From positions 1 through 62,851 of the forward strand of contig JAEXAJ010000158.1 in the NCBI GenBank assembly GCA_023458215.1: a stretch of DNA of 62,851 bases. Direction: 5' to 3'. This document shows positions 17,784 to 26,217 of this stretch, piece by piece. The notes beneath the pieces were generated by a model, which searched no databases, was not told the DNA's origin, and was given only the letters and a program-made list of their open reading frames with translations. Position 1 is the stretch's first letter; every line of letters starts with the position of its first letter. The translations under genes and the position numbers were made by a program. The stretch comes from Bacteroidota bacterium. Its GTDB lineage: Bacteria; Bacteroidota; Bacteroidia; Bacteroidales; Bacteroidaceae.

Positions 17784-18215
17784 ATGTTTCAAAAGAATTA
17801 TCAAATCACCGCCCCGCTTCCCACTTTGGAAGAGATAGAAACCAGTTACAAGAAATCGGGTAAATGCCCCACTGAAATAAAACGAGGCAAAAAAGGGATT
17901 ACCGCCAGCCTACTTGGAAAAACCAAAGATGACTACCTTTACATTACCAAAAACGGTTATCATGGAGTAGGTATCACCGTCAGCCAAGAGCAAGGACAAT
18001 GTATGATTTTGGCAGGACAATGCATCCCCAGCAGTATGGTTGCCTGGCTCAGAGGACAAGCCGGCTGGTTATTGCTACCACTTTTTCCCGTAATATGGGG
18101 CAAGCAGAAAGAATTTTATGAGGAAGTAGACGCTTTTATCAAGAACACTTATCATGTAGAAAGTACATTGGACATCAATGACATGAACGTCATGAATATG
18201 TTCAAGAAGAAATAA
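17784..18215 (+). CDS. Hypothetical protein, 143 aa
   Basis: I do not recognise this protein. It has no signal peptide. A basic N-terminal half (EIKRGKKGITASLLGK) precedes a hydrophobic stretch around GQAGWLLLPLFPVIWGKQKE and an acidic, Met/Asn-rich tail. It starts 32 bp after the DUF1266-like gene and ends at a bidirectional terminator, so a two-gene operon is likely. Coding is supported by position and uninterrupted length; function is unknown. Confidence 0.6.
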   Translation: MFQKNYQITAPLPTLEEIETSYKKSGKCPTEIKRGKKGITASLLGKTKDDYLYITKNGYHGVGITVSQEQGQCMILAGQCIPSSMVAWLRGQAGWLLLPLFPVIWGKQKEFYEEVDAFIKNTYHVESTLDINDMNVMNMFKKK

Positions 18216-18245
18216 CCGAAGATAAATAATAATTAGTTTGAAAGG

Positions 18246-18284
18246 AAAGGCACTGCCGAAACAAGATATCGAGCAGTGCCTTTC
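18246..18284. terminator. Bidirectional terminator hairpin between convergent genes
   Basis: AAAGGCACTGC (18246-18256) pairs perfectly with GCAGTGCCTTT (18273-18283) across a 16-nt loop. The stem is flanked by A-rich and T-rich sequence on either side and lies between the stop codons at 18215 and 18290. Confidence 0.75.
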
Positions 18285-18289
18285 TCGTT

Positions 18290-19711
18290 TTACCAGTTAT
18301 CCGTACGGAACGGAATCAAGGGCAATTCATTACCTCCAATCATTGTCCCTATCTGGAAGTCGCGGAAGCAGTAACGCACGGCAACGGGATGGGGCACTTT
18401 CTCTGAAGTAAGAATAATATGATTCGTTTGCCAACGCAACTTTACATCATCGGCCGGATAGAATACACGATCTTCACCGGCAATCTCGAAACCACGAAGC
18501 TCGTAGTTACGGCAGATACCCATTTCGAGGTGATCGAAAGAGACGAGCGCTTTATTGCCTTCGATCATCAAATCTTTGTATTGGGGACCGAAACATACAA
18601 ACTGCTTCTTGCCGTATGTAAGATTCAACGCCAGGTAACTGAGGCGATGTCCCACCATTGTCTTATTGCGGGGATGGATATTGTATCTTTCGAAAGATTC
18701 TACCAGGTCGTTGGTAGAGATCATCGCACTGTTCGGGATCAGGCTTTGTGCCTTGAACTGTGCTTCACGCAGATAAGCCGACTTGCCGTCTTGTGTACCA
18801 CCGTAAGCGTATGGAGCAATTTCTACGAAATAGAAAGGAAGTTCGCCCAGTCCCCATTCATTGCGCCAAAGCTGCACCATATCGGCAAGACGTTGGGCGT
18901 AAGTGTCATGACGCCCTACGTTGGACTCGCCCTGATACCAGATAAAACCTTTGATCGTATAATTCTGAAGAGGCTTTAACATGGCGTTGTACATCAACAT
19001 GGGACGTTGCATGTGGTTCATACGTTCAATAGAATCGGGGTTGAGAGTGATATCGGGATAGGTTTCCAGCAGTTTACGATTGATCCATCCTTCTACCGTT
19101 GCTCCGCCATAAGAGCTATTGATAATGCCGACGGGTATCTGTAGTGCACGGCTCAATGAGGTAGCAAAATGATAAGCGGTAGCGCTAAAGTCGGGCGCTG
19201 TATCTATGGAGGCTATGTTCCAGCTGCCTTCGCACTCGGTCTTGGGTTCGTAGCTTTGACCTCGGGGTACGGTAAACATGCGCACGCCTTTATTGTCGGC
19301 GGCGGCAATGATATCGTCCGCTCCATTCATAATGCAGCAGCCACCGAAGCCTTTGAGTGGCATCTCCATATTACTCTGACCGGAGGCAAGCCATACTTCG
19401 CCGATAAGGACGTTCTTCACGGAAGTCTTCTCACCATCGTCGAAAGTAATGTCATAAGGGGTATAACCGGCTTTCGGAGTAGAGACCGTAAGCAGCCAAT
19501 TACCATCCTTGTCAGCACGGCAAGCGGTAGTTTTTCCACTCCACGAAGGGGTTACGCGTACTTCGGCTTTCGGGGTGGCCTTGCCCCATAACTTTACTTC
19601 GGTCTGTTGTTGAAGTATCATGTTGTCTCCCATCAAGGTAGGGAGTTTTACTTTAGCGCCCAACGACGCGGCGCAGAATAATAAGATCAGTGCAAAAGCT
19701 TTTCCTTTCAT
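18290..19711 (-). CDS. Sialate O-acetylesterase (SGNH/SASA family)
   Basis: 473-aa secreted esterase that would remove O-acetyl groups from sialic acids, giving access to capped host glycans. A signal peptide (MKGKAFALILLFCAASLGA) supports the start at 19711; the open frame continues 26 codons upstream without such a signal. An N-terminal beta-domain (LPTLMGDNMILQQQTEVKLWG) is typical of the family. The catalytic Ser113 lies in WLASGQSNMEMP. Other family blocks are GINSSYGGATVEGW-like (VGIINSSYGGATVEGWI) and IWYQGESNVG, and the C-terminal region has DLVESFERYNIHPRNK with the catalytic His. It has its own TACTTTTG promoter box 25 nt upstream and is separated by 236 bp from the GH gene cluster, so it may be expressed independently. 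Confidence 0.92.
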   Translation of the reverse strand: MKGKAFALILLFCAASLGAKVKLPTLMGDNMILQQQTEVKLWGKATPKAEVRVTPSWSGKTTACRADKDGNWLLTVSTPKAGYTPYDITFDDGEKTSVKNVLIGEVWLASGQSNMEMPLKGFGGCCIMNGADDIIAAADNKGVRMFTVPRGQSYEPKTECEGSWNIASIDTAPDFSATAYHFATSLSRALQIPVGIINSSYGGATVEGWINRKLLETYPDITLNPDSIERMNHMQRPMLMYNAMLKPLQNYTIKGFIWYQGESNVGRHDTYAQRLADMVQLWRNEWGLGELPFYFVEIAPYAYGGTQDGKSAYLREAQFKAQSLIPNSAMISTNDLVESFERYNIHPRNKTMVGHRLSYLALNLTYGKKQFVCFGPQYKDLMIEGNKALVSFDHLEMGICRNYELRGFEIAGEDRVFYPADDVKLRWQTNHIILTSEKVPHPVAVRYCFRDFQIGTMIGGNELPLIPFRTDNW

Positions 19712-19736
19712 AGTATATCTGTTGTTTTGAGAGATA

Positions 19737-19744
19737 CAAAAGTA
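19737..19744 (-). promoter_or_regulatory. Promoter -7 box (TACTTTTG) of the sialate esterase gene
   Basis: Reads TACTTTTG on the minus strand, a perfect TAnnTTTG match, 25 nt before the chosen start codon. It supports ATG 19711 over the upstream in-frame ATG at 19789, which would lie before the box. Confidence 0.65.
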
Positions 19745-19854
19745 GGCATAATCTATAGAAAGACAAGCTTTAGGCATGTTTTTTTGCATCCACCGGTTTC
19801 CGCGCTAAACAAGCGAAGCCCTCTGCGAGGTGCGTAGAGGGGGAGAATATCTTT

Positions 19855-19922
19855 AGCATGACTAACCGCCGTATAGTACATGACTAAGTGGCGGTTAGTC
19901 ATGCTCTATGCGGCGGTTTGTC
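19855..19922. repeat. Three-unit 22-bp array with strong dyads (array C)
   Basis: CATGACTAA occurs at 19857 and 19879 (22 bp apart) and GGCGGTT at 19890 and 19912 (22 bp apart). AGCATGACTAACCGCC (19855-19870) is perfectly inverted as GGCGGTTAGTCATGCT (19890-19905), a 16-bp stem with a 19-nt loop. Inside it CATGACTAA/TTAGTCATG form a second dyad (19879-19903). It lies downstream of the DUF4091 gene and upstream of the esterase promoter. Confidence 0.85.
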
Positions 19923-19947
19923 GATTTCGAAGTGGCGTCGAGTGGCG

Positions 19948-21672
19948 CTATTTAGAGTTCAGGTATGATTTGACTTTTCTGATATCTTTCTGTAAGTTGG
20001 CACTATTGATTCGTTCGTAAGCAAAAGGCTGCAATAACTTACGAATGGCCTTGGCATGTTGGGGGGTTGCTTTCAGCAGTTGCATCTTTTCGTACATCTG
20101 TATGCCTTCTATCAGCTTTTCGAAACGGGCGGAAGAAACATTCATCGGATAGACCAGATACGTATCGCCTGCCGCCCAAGTATGGAATCGACTGTCCTGA
20201 CAAGGAGATTCCACCCAACTGTTGTAGGCCCAACGCAGGTAACCATCCAATCCGCGTTCTTCGGCTAAAAGTCCCAGCACCGAAGCTTCTATTGGTTGTG
20301 AGAAGGTAAAGGTATTGGGAAAGGCTTCGGTGCAACAAGTATAGAGGGTAGTCAGTTTACCTTTCGCTCTACGCGCTTCTACAACGCCTTTAGGGTAGGC
20401 GTCGTGGTAACCGATGCTGTAATCGAATATCTCGTCATTCAGTTCCTCATGATAAACACCGGCAAGGGAGATCTTGAAGTTCGGATCTGCTTTCCGTATC
20501 ACGCGCAAGGCAGCTTCCATGCTGGCTTTGGGGCGTTCGTCCATGGCAATGACCGTATTCTCAAACCAGCCTTTTTCTTTCAGATGGGAAGCAAAAGCTT
20601 GAAGTTTGGTTACCCAGTAAGCGTCGAATTCGGGATCGTCTACATTCAGTTTGCGGTCTACCATCGAGTTCGTAGCCTGATCGTAGTAACGGAAAGTCAG
20701 CTCCCACGGAATCACCGAATAACAATAGATGAGCGGACGAATGCCACAAGAAAGCATGAACTCTACCCAACGGTCGAATACGGTATAATCAAACAGCCAG
20801 GTACCATCTACCTTACGAACCTCGGTGATCATATTTTCGAAGTAATCGTACGTTTGTCCGTTCCAAGGCTTATGGGTGATGGAAGTAGTGATGCCACCCT
20901 GCCCGGCTCTTGCCAGACGCTCCATCAAGGGACGCATGGCATCAAAGTGTTCTTTGCTCCATAAAGGAACTTGTGCGATACGTGCCACCGCAAAAGGATT
21001 TTGCCAAAGGTCGAGGTGGAACTTCCGCGCGCTTGCTTCGGGCAAGGTACGGTGGAGCACTTGTATGGAGTAACGAAGGGTACAGGAAGCATTTTGCTCG
21101 TTTCTCACCACGATATTCCCTTTATAAAGCCCCGGAGTTGCGTCACGAGGAATGTCGAAGGTTATCCAGACCGGGCGGACTGTTTTAGGTTCATAGCGGA
21201 TAGACCGGATGGGCGCTATGCGGTCGGCTACGAGGGATGAATCAAATTCGGCTTTATTCGGACGGTAACCGCAACCCCCTTTTCCATCCTTGGCAAGTTC
21301 ATCGGTCATCACGTATGTCATGAATCCGGTAGTCGTTTCATCTACCCAATGCCGGTTCTCGGGTTCGGTAATGTTGAAGGATATTTCGCCTTCCTCTACC
21401 GGAGACCATACCAGTAGTTTGGCATGCACCCTTTCGCCACGCCAGGCAACAAGCCTCTCCGTATCCTTGGGACTCGTGGCAGACGGGTAATTAAATTTAT
21501 CAACCAGATAATCGGTATCTGTCCAGGCAGCCTGTAACCGTGCGGGACTTTTGCTCCACGCAGGATCTTCTTTTGTTCTCGGAACGCTCAGTTCCCCGCT
21601 GTTCTCTGCAATAGCATTGGTACAAATAGAGAAAAGCACCAAAGTAATAAGAGTATAACCGTAATTCCTCAT
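19948..21672 (-). CDS. DUF4091 / GH123-like glycoside hydrolase
   Basis: 574-aa secreted protein with an N-terminal beta-sandwich and a C-terminal TIM barrel of the DUF4091 type, related to GH123 beta-N-acetylgalactosaminidases. The signal peptide is MRNYGYTLITLVLFSICTNAIA. GH123 enzymes work by substrate-assisted catalysis with an adjacent Asp-Glu pair; here VIAMDERP places Asp378-Glu379 in that position. Other barrel segments are RKFHLDLWQNPFAVAR, RPLIYCYSVIPW and DGYLRWAYNSWVESP. It starts 17 bp after the GH20 gene and is the last gene of the SusC/D operon, which fits removal of beta-GalNAc from host-type glycans. Activity within DUF4091 is not uniform, so the substrate is inferred. Confidence 0.8.
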   Translation of the reverse strand: MRNYGYTLITLVLFSICTNAIAENSGELSVPRTKEDPAWSKSPARLQAAWTDTDYLVDKFNYPSATSPKDTERLVAWRGERVHAKLLVWSPVEEGEISFNITEPENRHWVDETTTGFMTYVMTDELAKDGKGGCGYRPNKAEFDSSLVADRIAPIRSIRYEPKTVRPVWITFDIPRDATPGLYKGNIVVRNEQNASCTLRYSIQVLHRTLPEASARKFHLDLWQNPFAVARIAQVPLWSKEHFDAMRPLMERLARAGQGGITTSITHKPWNGQTYDYFENMITEVRKVDGTWLFDYTVFDRWVEFMLSCGIRPLIYCYSVIPWELTFRYYDQATNSMVDRKLNVDDPEFDAYWVTKLQAFASHLKEKGWFENTVIAMDERPKASMEAALRVIRKADPNFKISLAGVYHEELNDEIFDYSIGYHDAYPKGVVEARRAKGKLTTLYTCCTEAFPNTFTFSQPIEASVLGLLAEERGLDGYLRWAYNSWVESPCQDSRFHTWAAGDTYLVYPMNVSSARFEKLIEGIQMYEKMQLLKATPQHAKAIRKLLQPFAYERINSANLQKDIRKVKSYLNSK

Positions 21673-21689
21673 AAGTTAAATATTTAAAG

Positions 21690-24035
21690 TTAATAGAATA
21701 TTTGTTCGGGAGAGACAGACTTAAACTCTTTCCAGTCCGTACGGCGGATAGCTACATCGGCATTATCCCACCAAGAGGGCCATCCGCCTATGATATGCCC
21801 CAGGAAGACAACTTTAAGTTCGTGCAATCCTTTGGCAAGCGCGATGGAAGTATCCCTACGTGAAAAGAGCTTGACTTCACCCTCGTTACTGATAATCCGT
21901 TTGCCATCCACCCACACTTCCTCATTATTGGAGGTGAAGAAATATACACCATCTGCGGGAATCTCGACATATCCGGTAGCGATGGCAGCATGTGGCAGTG
22001 CGGTGTTCTTATAGATTTCTCCGCCGTTCAGAGCACTAAGAGCATGCAGGTTATTTATAGTCAGTTCTTTCCAATCAGTAACGCTATCCAGTTGGGATAC
22101 TTTCAGATACATGCCATTGCACATCCTTACCTTTAAGCCGGGCGACATCTCCCGAACCTCACAAGCAGGAGCCAGTGTTTGCTTCTCAATGACAATAGTG
22201 CGCGCAGGGCTCATCTTACCCGAAGGAAGCAGCGTTCTTATTCTTAAAGTAGTATTCTCCGAAACAGAAATAGGTGATACGTATTCGGCAGAAGATGCGG
22301 AAGGCTCGCTTCCGTCCAGTGTATAAACCATCTTCACGGGACGGCTCGTAGAAAACTCAAGTAACGCAGAGTCAGTGAAAGCTACGAAGTTACAAGAACC
22401 GTAAAGTTGTTCGGGCTGAGGAATATGATAATTCACATCATGTCCGTCCAAGCGTACATACGCATTGTTTATGCGGCGTTCAAAGTCTTTGTAATCCTTC
22501 ACAGCCAATGGCGTCCAAGCAATCTCCGCCAGTGCCAATGCACGAGGATACATGCGGTATTCCATGATGTGGGGTGTGTACATATACTCCGACCAATTGT
22601 TGCACTGTACCCCTTTTACATATCGGGCTTTCCCCATTGCCACCAATGTATCGGGCACCGGATTATAACCATACACTCTTTCCAACGACGTATATCCGCC
22701 AATAGCTACAGGCTCAATCTTCGGGTCTCCCTGATACTGGTCAAGATACATGCCATTGCCATGAGAAGTCATAATGACATCATGGTTTTGCGAAGCGGCT
22801 TCAATGCCCCCTATCTCACCCCGCCAGGACATAACCGTAGCTTCGGGACTCAGCCCGCCTTCCAGTATTTCATCCCAACCGATGATTCTTTTTCCGTACT
22901 GCTTCAATACCTTTTCCATACGCCGTACAACGTAACTTTGCAGATACTCTTCCGCCGTATGCCGTTTATCGGCTTTCAAGCCTTCAGCCTTGATACGTGC
23001 CTGACAAGCCGGGCAACTCTTCCAACTGGTTTTGGGGCATTCGTCACCACCGATATGGAAATAAGTACCCGGAAACAACGGAATCATCTCCGCGATAACC
23101 TCTTCAAGGAAAGTGAACATCCCCTCCTTGCCGGGACACATCACCACATCTTCCACTCCCCAGATAATACGGGGTTTTACGGTTTCACCCCTGCACGACA
23201 ACTCCGGATAAGCAGCAATGGCAGCCAATTCATGTCCCGGAAGTTCCAGTTCAGGAATGATTGTAATGAAACGTTCCGAAGCATAGGCCACTATTTCTTT
23301 TATCTGTTCCTGAGTATAGTAGCCGCTGTGCTCCACTCCTTCACCTTCCATGCGTACAGAACCTACTTCCGTCAGTTTTGGGTACTTCTTTATTTCAATA
23401 CGCCATCCCTGATCGTCAGTCAGGTGCCAGTGCATTGTGTTGATTTTAAACAGGGACAATACATCCAAATGCTTCTTTACATTTTCTACCGGGATGAAAT
23501 GACGGCAGGGATCGAGCATAAAACCACGATATGCAAAGCGAGGGGCATCATCCACCGATACACAAGGTGCTTCCCACGCCACACCTTCGACTTCGGACGG
23601 CGATTCTACCTCGGCAGGCAAAAGCTGCATAAATGTCTGCATACCATAAAAAGCTCCCTTGGCAGTCTTTGCCAAAATATTCACTTTATCCGGAGTCATA
23701 CGAAGCTGATAACCTTCTTCATTGAGATCCAATGTGGCATCAATGGAGAGGGAAATGCATCCGTTCTTCGCTTCCTCCATGACGGGTAAAGCGAATCCCG
23801 TGGAGCCCTTCAACTTTGAAGCAAAAAACTCCGCTACCACTCGTGCTTCGGAAGAAGATACGCAAAAGGAAGTACTCGGAGAGAGTTTAAACTTCCCGGC
23901 TTCTACGGTAAGCGAGGCAGGAGCAGGAATGATATTTATTCCTTCGTTATAGCATTTCTCCGGTAATGCTTTTTCTACGCACGAAGTGCATAAACACAGT
24001 GCGGCAATAACCGCTATGATAGTTACTATTCTCAT
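21690..24035 (-). CDS. GH20 beta-N-acetylhexosaminidase lipoprotein with C-terminal accessory domains
   Basis: Exo-acting beta-hexosaminidase of 781 aa, probably anchored in a membrane: MRIVTIIAVIAALCLCTSC gives a lipobox Cys19. The GH20b N-domain is followed by the barrel (RFAYRGFMLDPCRHF, MHWHLTDDQGWRIEIKKYP). The catalytic pair Asp331-Glu332 is in HIGGDECPKTSW. After about residue 520 a chitobiase C-terminal-type beta-domain (VYTLDGSEPS) and a PA14-like domain (YVEIPADGVYFFTSNNEEVWVDG) follow. An alternative ATG at 24059 overlaps the GH89 stop codon as ATGA and could allow translational coupling, adding eight residues (MRVYYIIE) before the signal. It lies in the ECF/SusCD operon between GH89 and DUF4091. 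Confidence 0.93.
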   Translation of the reverse strand: MRIVTIIAVIAALCLCTSCVEKALPEKCYNEGINIIPAPASLTVEAGKFKLSPSTSFCVSSSEARVVAEFFASKLKGSTGFALPVMEEAKNGCISLSIDATLDLNEEGYQLRMTPDKVNILAKTAKGAFYGMQTFMQLLPAEVESPSEVEGVAWEAPCVSVDDAPRFAYRGFMLDPCRHFIPVENVKKHLDVLSLFKINTMHWHLTDDQGWRIEIKKYPKLTEVGSVRMEGEGVEHSGYYTQEQIKEIVAYASERFITIIPELELPGHELAAIAAYPELSCRGETVKPRIIWGVEDVVMCPGKEGMFTFLEEVIAEMIPLFPGTYFHIGGDECPKTSWKSCPACQARIKAEGLKADKRHTAEEYLQSYVVRRMEKVLKQYGKRIIGWDEILEGGLSPEATVMSWRGEIGGIEAASQNHDVIMTSHGNGMYLDQYQGDPKIEPVAIGGYTSLERVYGYNPVPDTLVAMGKARYVKGVQCNNWSEYMYTPHIMEYRMYPRALALAEIAWTPLAVKDYKDFERRINNAYVRLDGHDVNYHIPQPEQLYGSCNFVAFTDSALLEFSTSRPVKMVYTLDGSEPSASSAEYVSPISVSENTTLRIRTLLPSGKMSPARTIVIEKQTLAPACEVREMSPGLKVRMCNGMYLKVSQLDSVTDWKELTINNLHALSALNGGEIYKNTALPHAAIATGYVEIPADGVYFFTSNNEEVWVDGKRIISNEGEVKLFSRRDTSIALAKGLHELKVVFLGHIIGGWPSWWDNADVAIRRTDWKEFKSVSPEQIFY

Positions 24036-24055
24036 TTCAATTATATAATAGACTC

Positions 24056-26209
24056 TCATTTATCAAGTCCGGATAATATTTCTTTAGCCACCTCAGTTGC
24101 ATTCTCCTTCGTCTTCTCAACAATACAGTAAGGTTGATTTACCCATTTCTCTTCTAAAGCATAATAATCTATGGGGCGGGGTGAAGCCTCCTCCCAATGT
24201 TTCAATGTTTCCTCCACATAGACCTGCCAGCGCATAGCATAGAAATCTTTGAGTAAACCGCTCCATTCACGGTGGGCATAATCACGCAAACCACCCTCAT
24301 CGGCTGCTTGGCGATTGCCCCAAGTGGTTATCTGCACTTTGGCATTCCATTCGTAGAGTTTCTTTTCTTCAGGTGTATTTCCTAAGCGAACGGCCCTGTT
24401 CACCCAAGTATCCAGCCTAAATTCCGGACGGGTAGAAAGCAGCCGGTCTTGCAACATCAACAGTTCCATAAAACGGCGGCTGCAATCCTTGAACAATGTT
24501 TTCTCCTTTGCCTGTTTGGCGGCTATCATCATCTTATATACCATTCTTCCTTTTTCTGCCACAGCCTGACGAACCACATCCACCAAATCGTACTCGTAAT
24601 TAGTATTACCCCTGAATGAATCGGCCACCGAAGCAAACTGTTCCGCTGCCTGTATCACCTCCATCGGATGGTAATAATCGCTCATTTCCGACCAACTCGA
24701 AACCTGGTATACCTCGTCGGAAGGTCGGGCACAGAATACGGATTCGTGCGTGCCCTGCTGGGTAGATGCCACCGGGCAATTATAAATGGAATTGCCTAAC
24801 CGAACCCATGCCTCATATAAGTTTTGATTGAAGCTACCGTAACGAGAAGTTACATAACCTTTCAGCCACTCATCCTTCGAGAACTTCTCACTATGCCAAG
24901 GCAGTTCGCAAAGCAACTCGTACATCACCGGATTATTCTCGATGCCTTCCATTGTAATACCTACCCCTTTCAATGTCTTGCCAAAACCGGTGGAACGAGC
25001 TTTGAAGTATTCGTCAATCACATGTTGCATCTTACCGTGAAGCCCTACATTACCTCCATAATTCAGCAACATACAATAGATCCAGTCATGACCGTTGAAA
25101 CCTTCTTTCCGATACCATGTCGATTCAGGATCACCCCATTGCGGGCGGCTCTCGGAATAAAGGTCGAGCACAACCATGTCGCCTTTATTCAGATTCTTAA
25201 TCATTGCCGCACGAGGATTGGCTCCCCAAGCTTGTGCTACCCAAGCTGCTTTCGGATTACAACGTTTCATAGCAGTCATAATAGCTTTGCCCGCTTCTTC
25301 CAAATTTACCCCTTCTATGCTTCCACCTTCGTGAAAGGGGTCCATACTGTAGTAATTCGCTTTTCCGAAGAGGCGGGTCATCTCTTGATAGTAGAGTTCG
25401 GCTATTTGTGCAAACTTTGGATCGGTTGGCTGTAGAAAAGCCGGACGTCGATATCCGCACCACATACCGGGATCGGTCACATTTAAACTTAACTTCTCTT
25501 TAGCGTTATTGGGAACCATTCCAGAGTAACCGGCAAAGACCGGTTCAATATCCAGCTCACGCATACGCTTTATGATCTTCTTTTGCAATGCGGCACGCTG
25601 CACATACCAGCTATCAGGATTAGGACCGCCCCAACCTTCGAGGTTATTCATCAGCCACCAGGCAAAAAATCCGGGGCCACTGATGAACTCGTTAATCTCC
25701 TCACGAGAATATCCCAGCTTCTCGAGAACGTTAAACCATACACATTCCGTGCCCGTTATTGCCAAAGGCATATTAATGCCATGAAGGGCCATCCAGTCAA
25801 TTTCACGCTCCCATCGTTCCCAATCCCAAAAGGCCATGGAATAAGAATAGGTGCAGTAATTAAGATCATAGCGAAGGGACATATCCGTCTCGTGGCGTTC
25901 TTTTTGAGGAATTGCAGGGAGTACAGCCGGAAGGGCAATATTCATATTATTCCATGAGATATTAGCGTGTACATAATACTTCAGATACCAACGCACACCC
26001 GCCGCCAGATTAACATATGTATTTCCTCGTACCACAACCTTATTGCCTTTGCTCTCCAATTCAAAGAAATCTTTATCGGACTTTACCTTTTCGAGAACAA
26101 AATGCCGGGAGGCTCCTTCTTCCAAGCGTTCCAAAAGGTTATGAACGGGATTGGCTTGAAGAACTGTCGAGAACAGCAACAGACACCAAATGACTTTAAG
26201 ATATTTCAT
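24056..26209 (-). CDS. GH89 alpha-N-acetylglucosaminidase
   Basis: 717-aa secreted enzyme of the NAGLU family, which removes terminal alpha-linked GlcNAc from heparan sulfate or from GlcNAc-alpha-1,4-Gal caps on mucin. The signal peptide is MKYLKVIWCLLLFSTVLQA. Family-defining segments are visible: WWDWERWEREIDWMALHGIN-like (AFWDWERWEREIDWMALHG), NMPLAITGTECVW, DPFHEGGS with candidate acid Glu294, and MEGIENNPVMYEL with candidate nucleophile Glu421. The length matches the family. It starts 8 bp after the GH20 gene and its stop overlaps a possible start of the next GH20. Sharing an operon with two GH20s, a GH123-like protein and a nearby sialate esterase points to mucin-type glycans, but heparan-derived fragments are not excluded. 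Confidence 0.93.
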   Translation of the reverse strand: MKYLKVIWCLLLFSTVLQANPVHNLLERLEEGASRHFVLEKVKSDKDFFELESKGNKVVVRGNTYVNLAAGVRWYLKYYVHANISWNNMNIALPAVLPAIPQKERHETDMSLRYDLNYCTYSYSMAFWDWERWEREIDWMALHGINMPLAITGTECVWFNVLEKLGYSREEINEFISGPGFFAWWLMNNLEGWGGPNPDSWYVQRAALQKKIIKRMRELDIEPVFAGYSGMVPNNAKEKLSLNVTDPGMWCGYRRPAFLQPTDPKFAQIAELYYQEMTRLFGKANYYSMDPFHEGGSIEGVNLEEAGKAIMTAMKRCNPKAAWVAQAWGANPRAAMIKNLNKGDMVVLDLYSESRPQWGDPESTWYRKEGFNGHDWIYCMLLNYGGNVGLHGKMQHVIDEYFKARSTGFGKTLKGVGITMEGIENNPVMYELLCELPWHSEKFSKDEWLKGYVTSRYGSFNQNLYEAWVRLGNSIYNCPVASTQQGTHESVFCARPSDEVYQVSSWSEMSDYYHPMEVIQAAEQFASVADSFRGNTNYEYDLVDVVRQAVAEKGRMVYKMMIAAKQAKEKTLFKDCSRRFMELLMLQDRLLSTRPEFRLDTWVNRAVRLGNTPEEKKLYEWNAKVQITTWGNRQAADEGGLRDYAHREWSGLLKDFYAMRWQVYVEETLKHWEEASPRPIDYYALEEKWVNQPYCIVEKTKENATEVAKEILSGLDK

Positions 26210-26217
26210 AGTATTAC

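Noticed and set aside
22407..23789. 460-codon open frame on the plus strand
   Set aside because: It lies wholly antisense to the GH20 gene, whose catalytic motifs are intact, and the predicted protein has no recognisable domain or signal; a codon-bias shadow.
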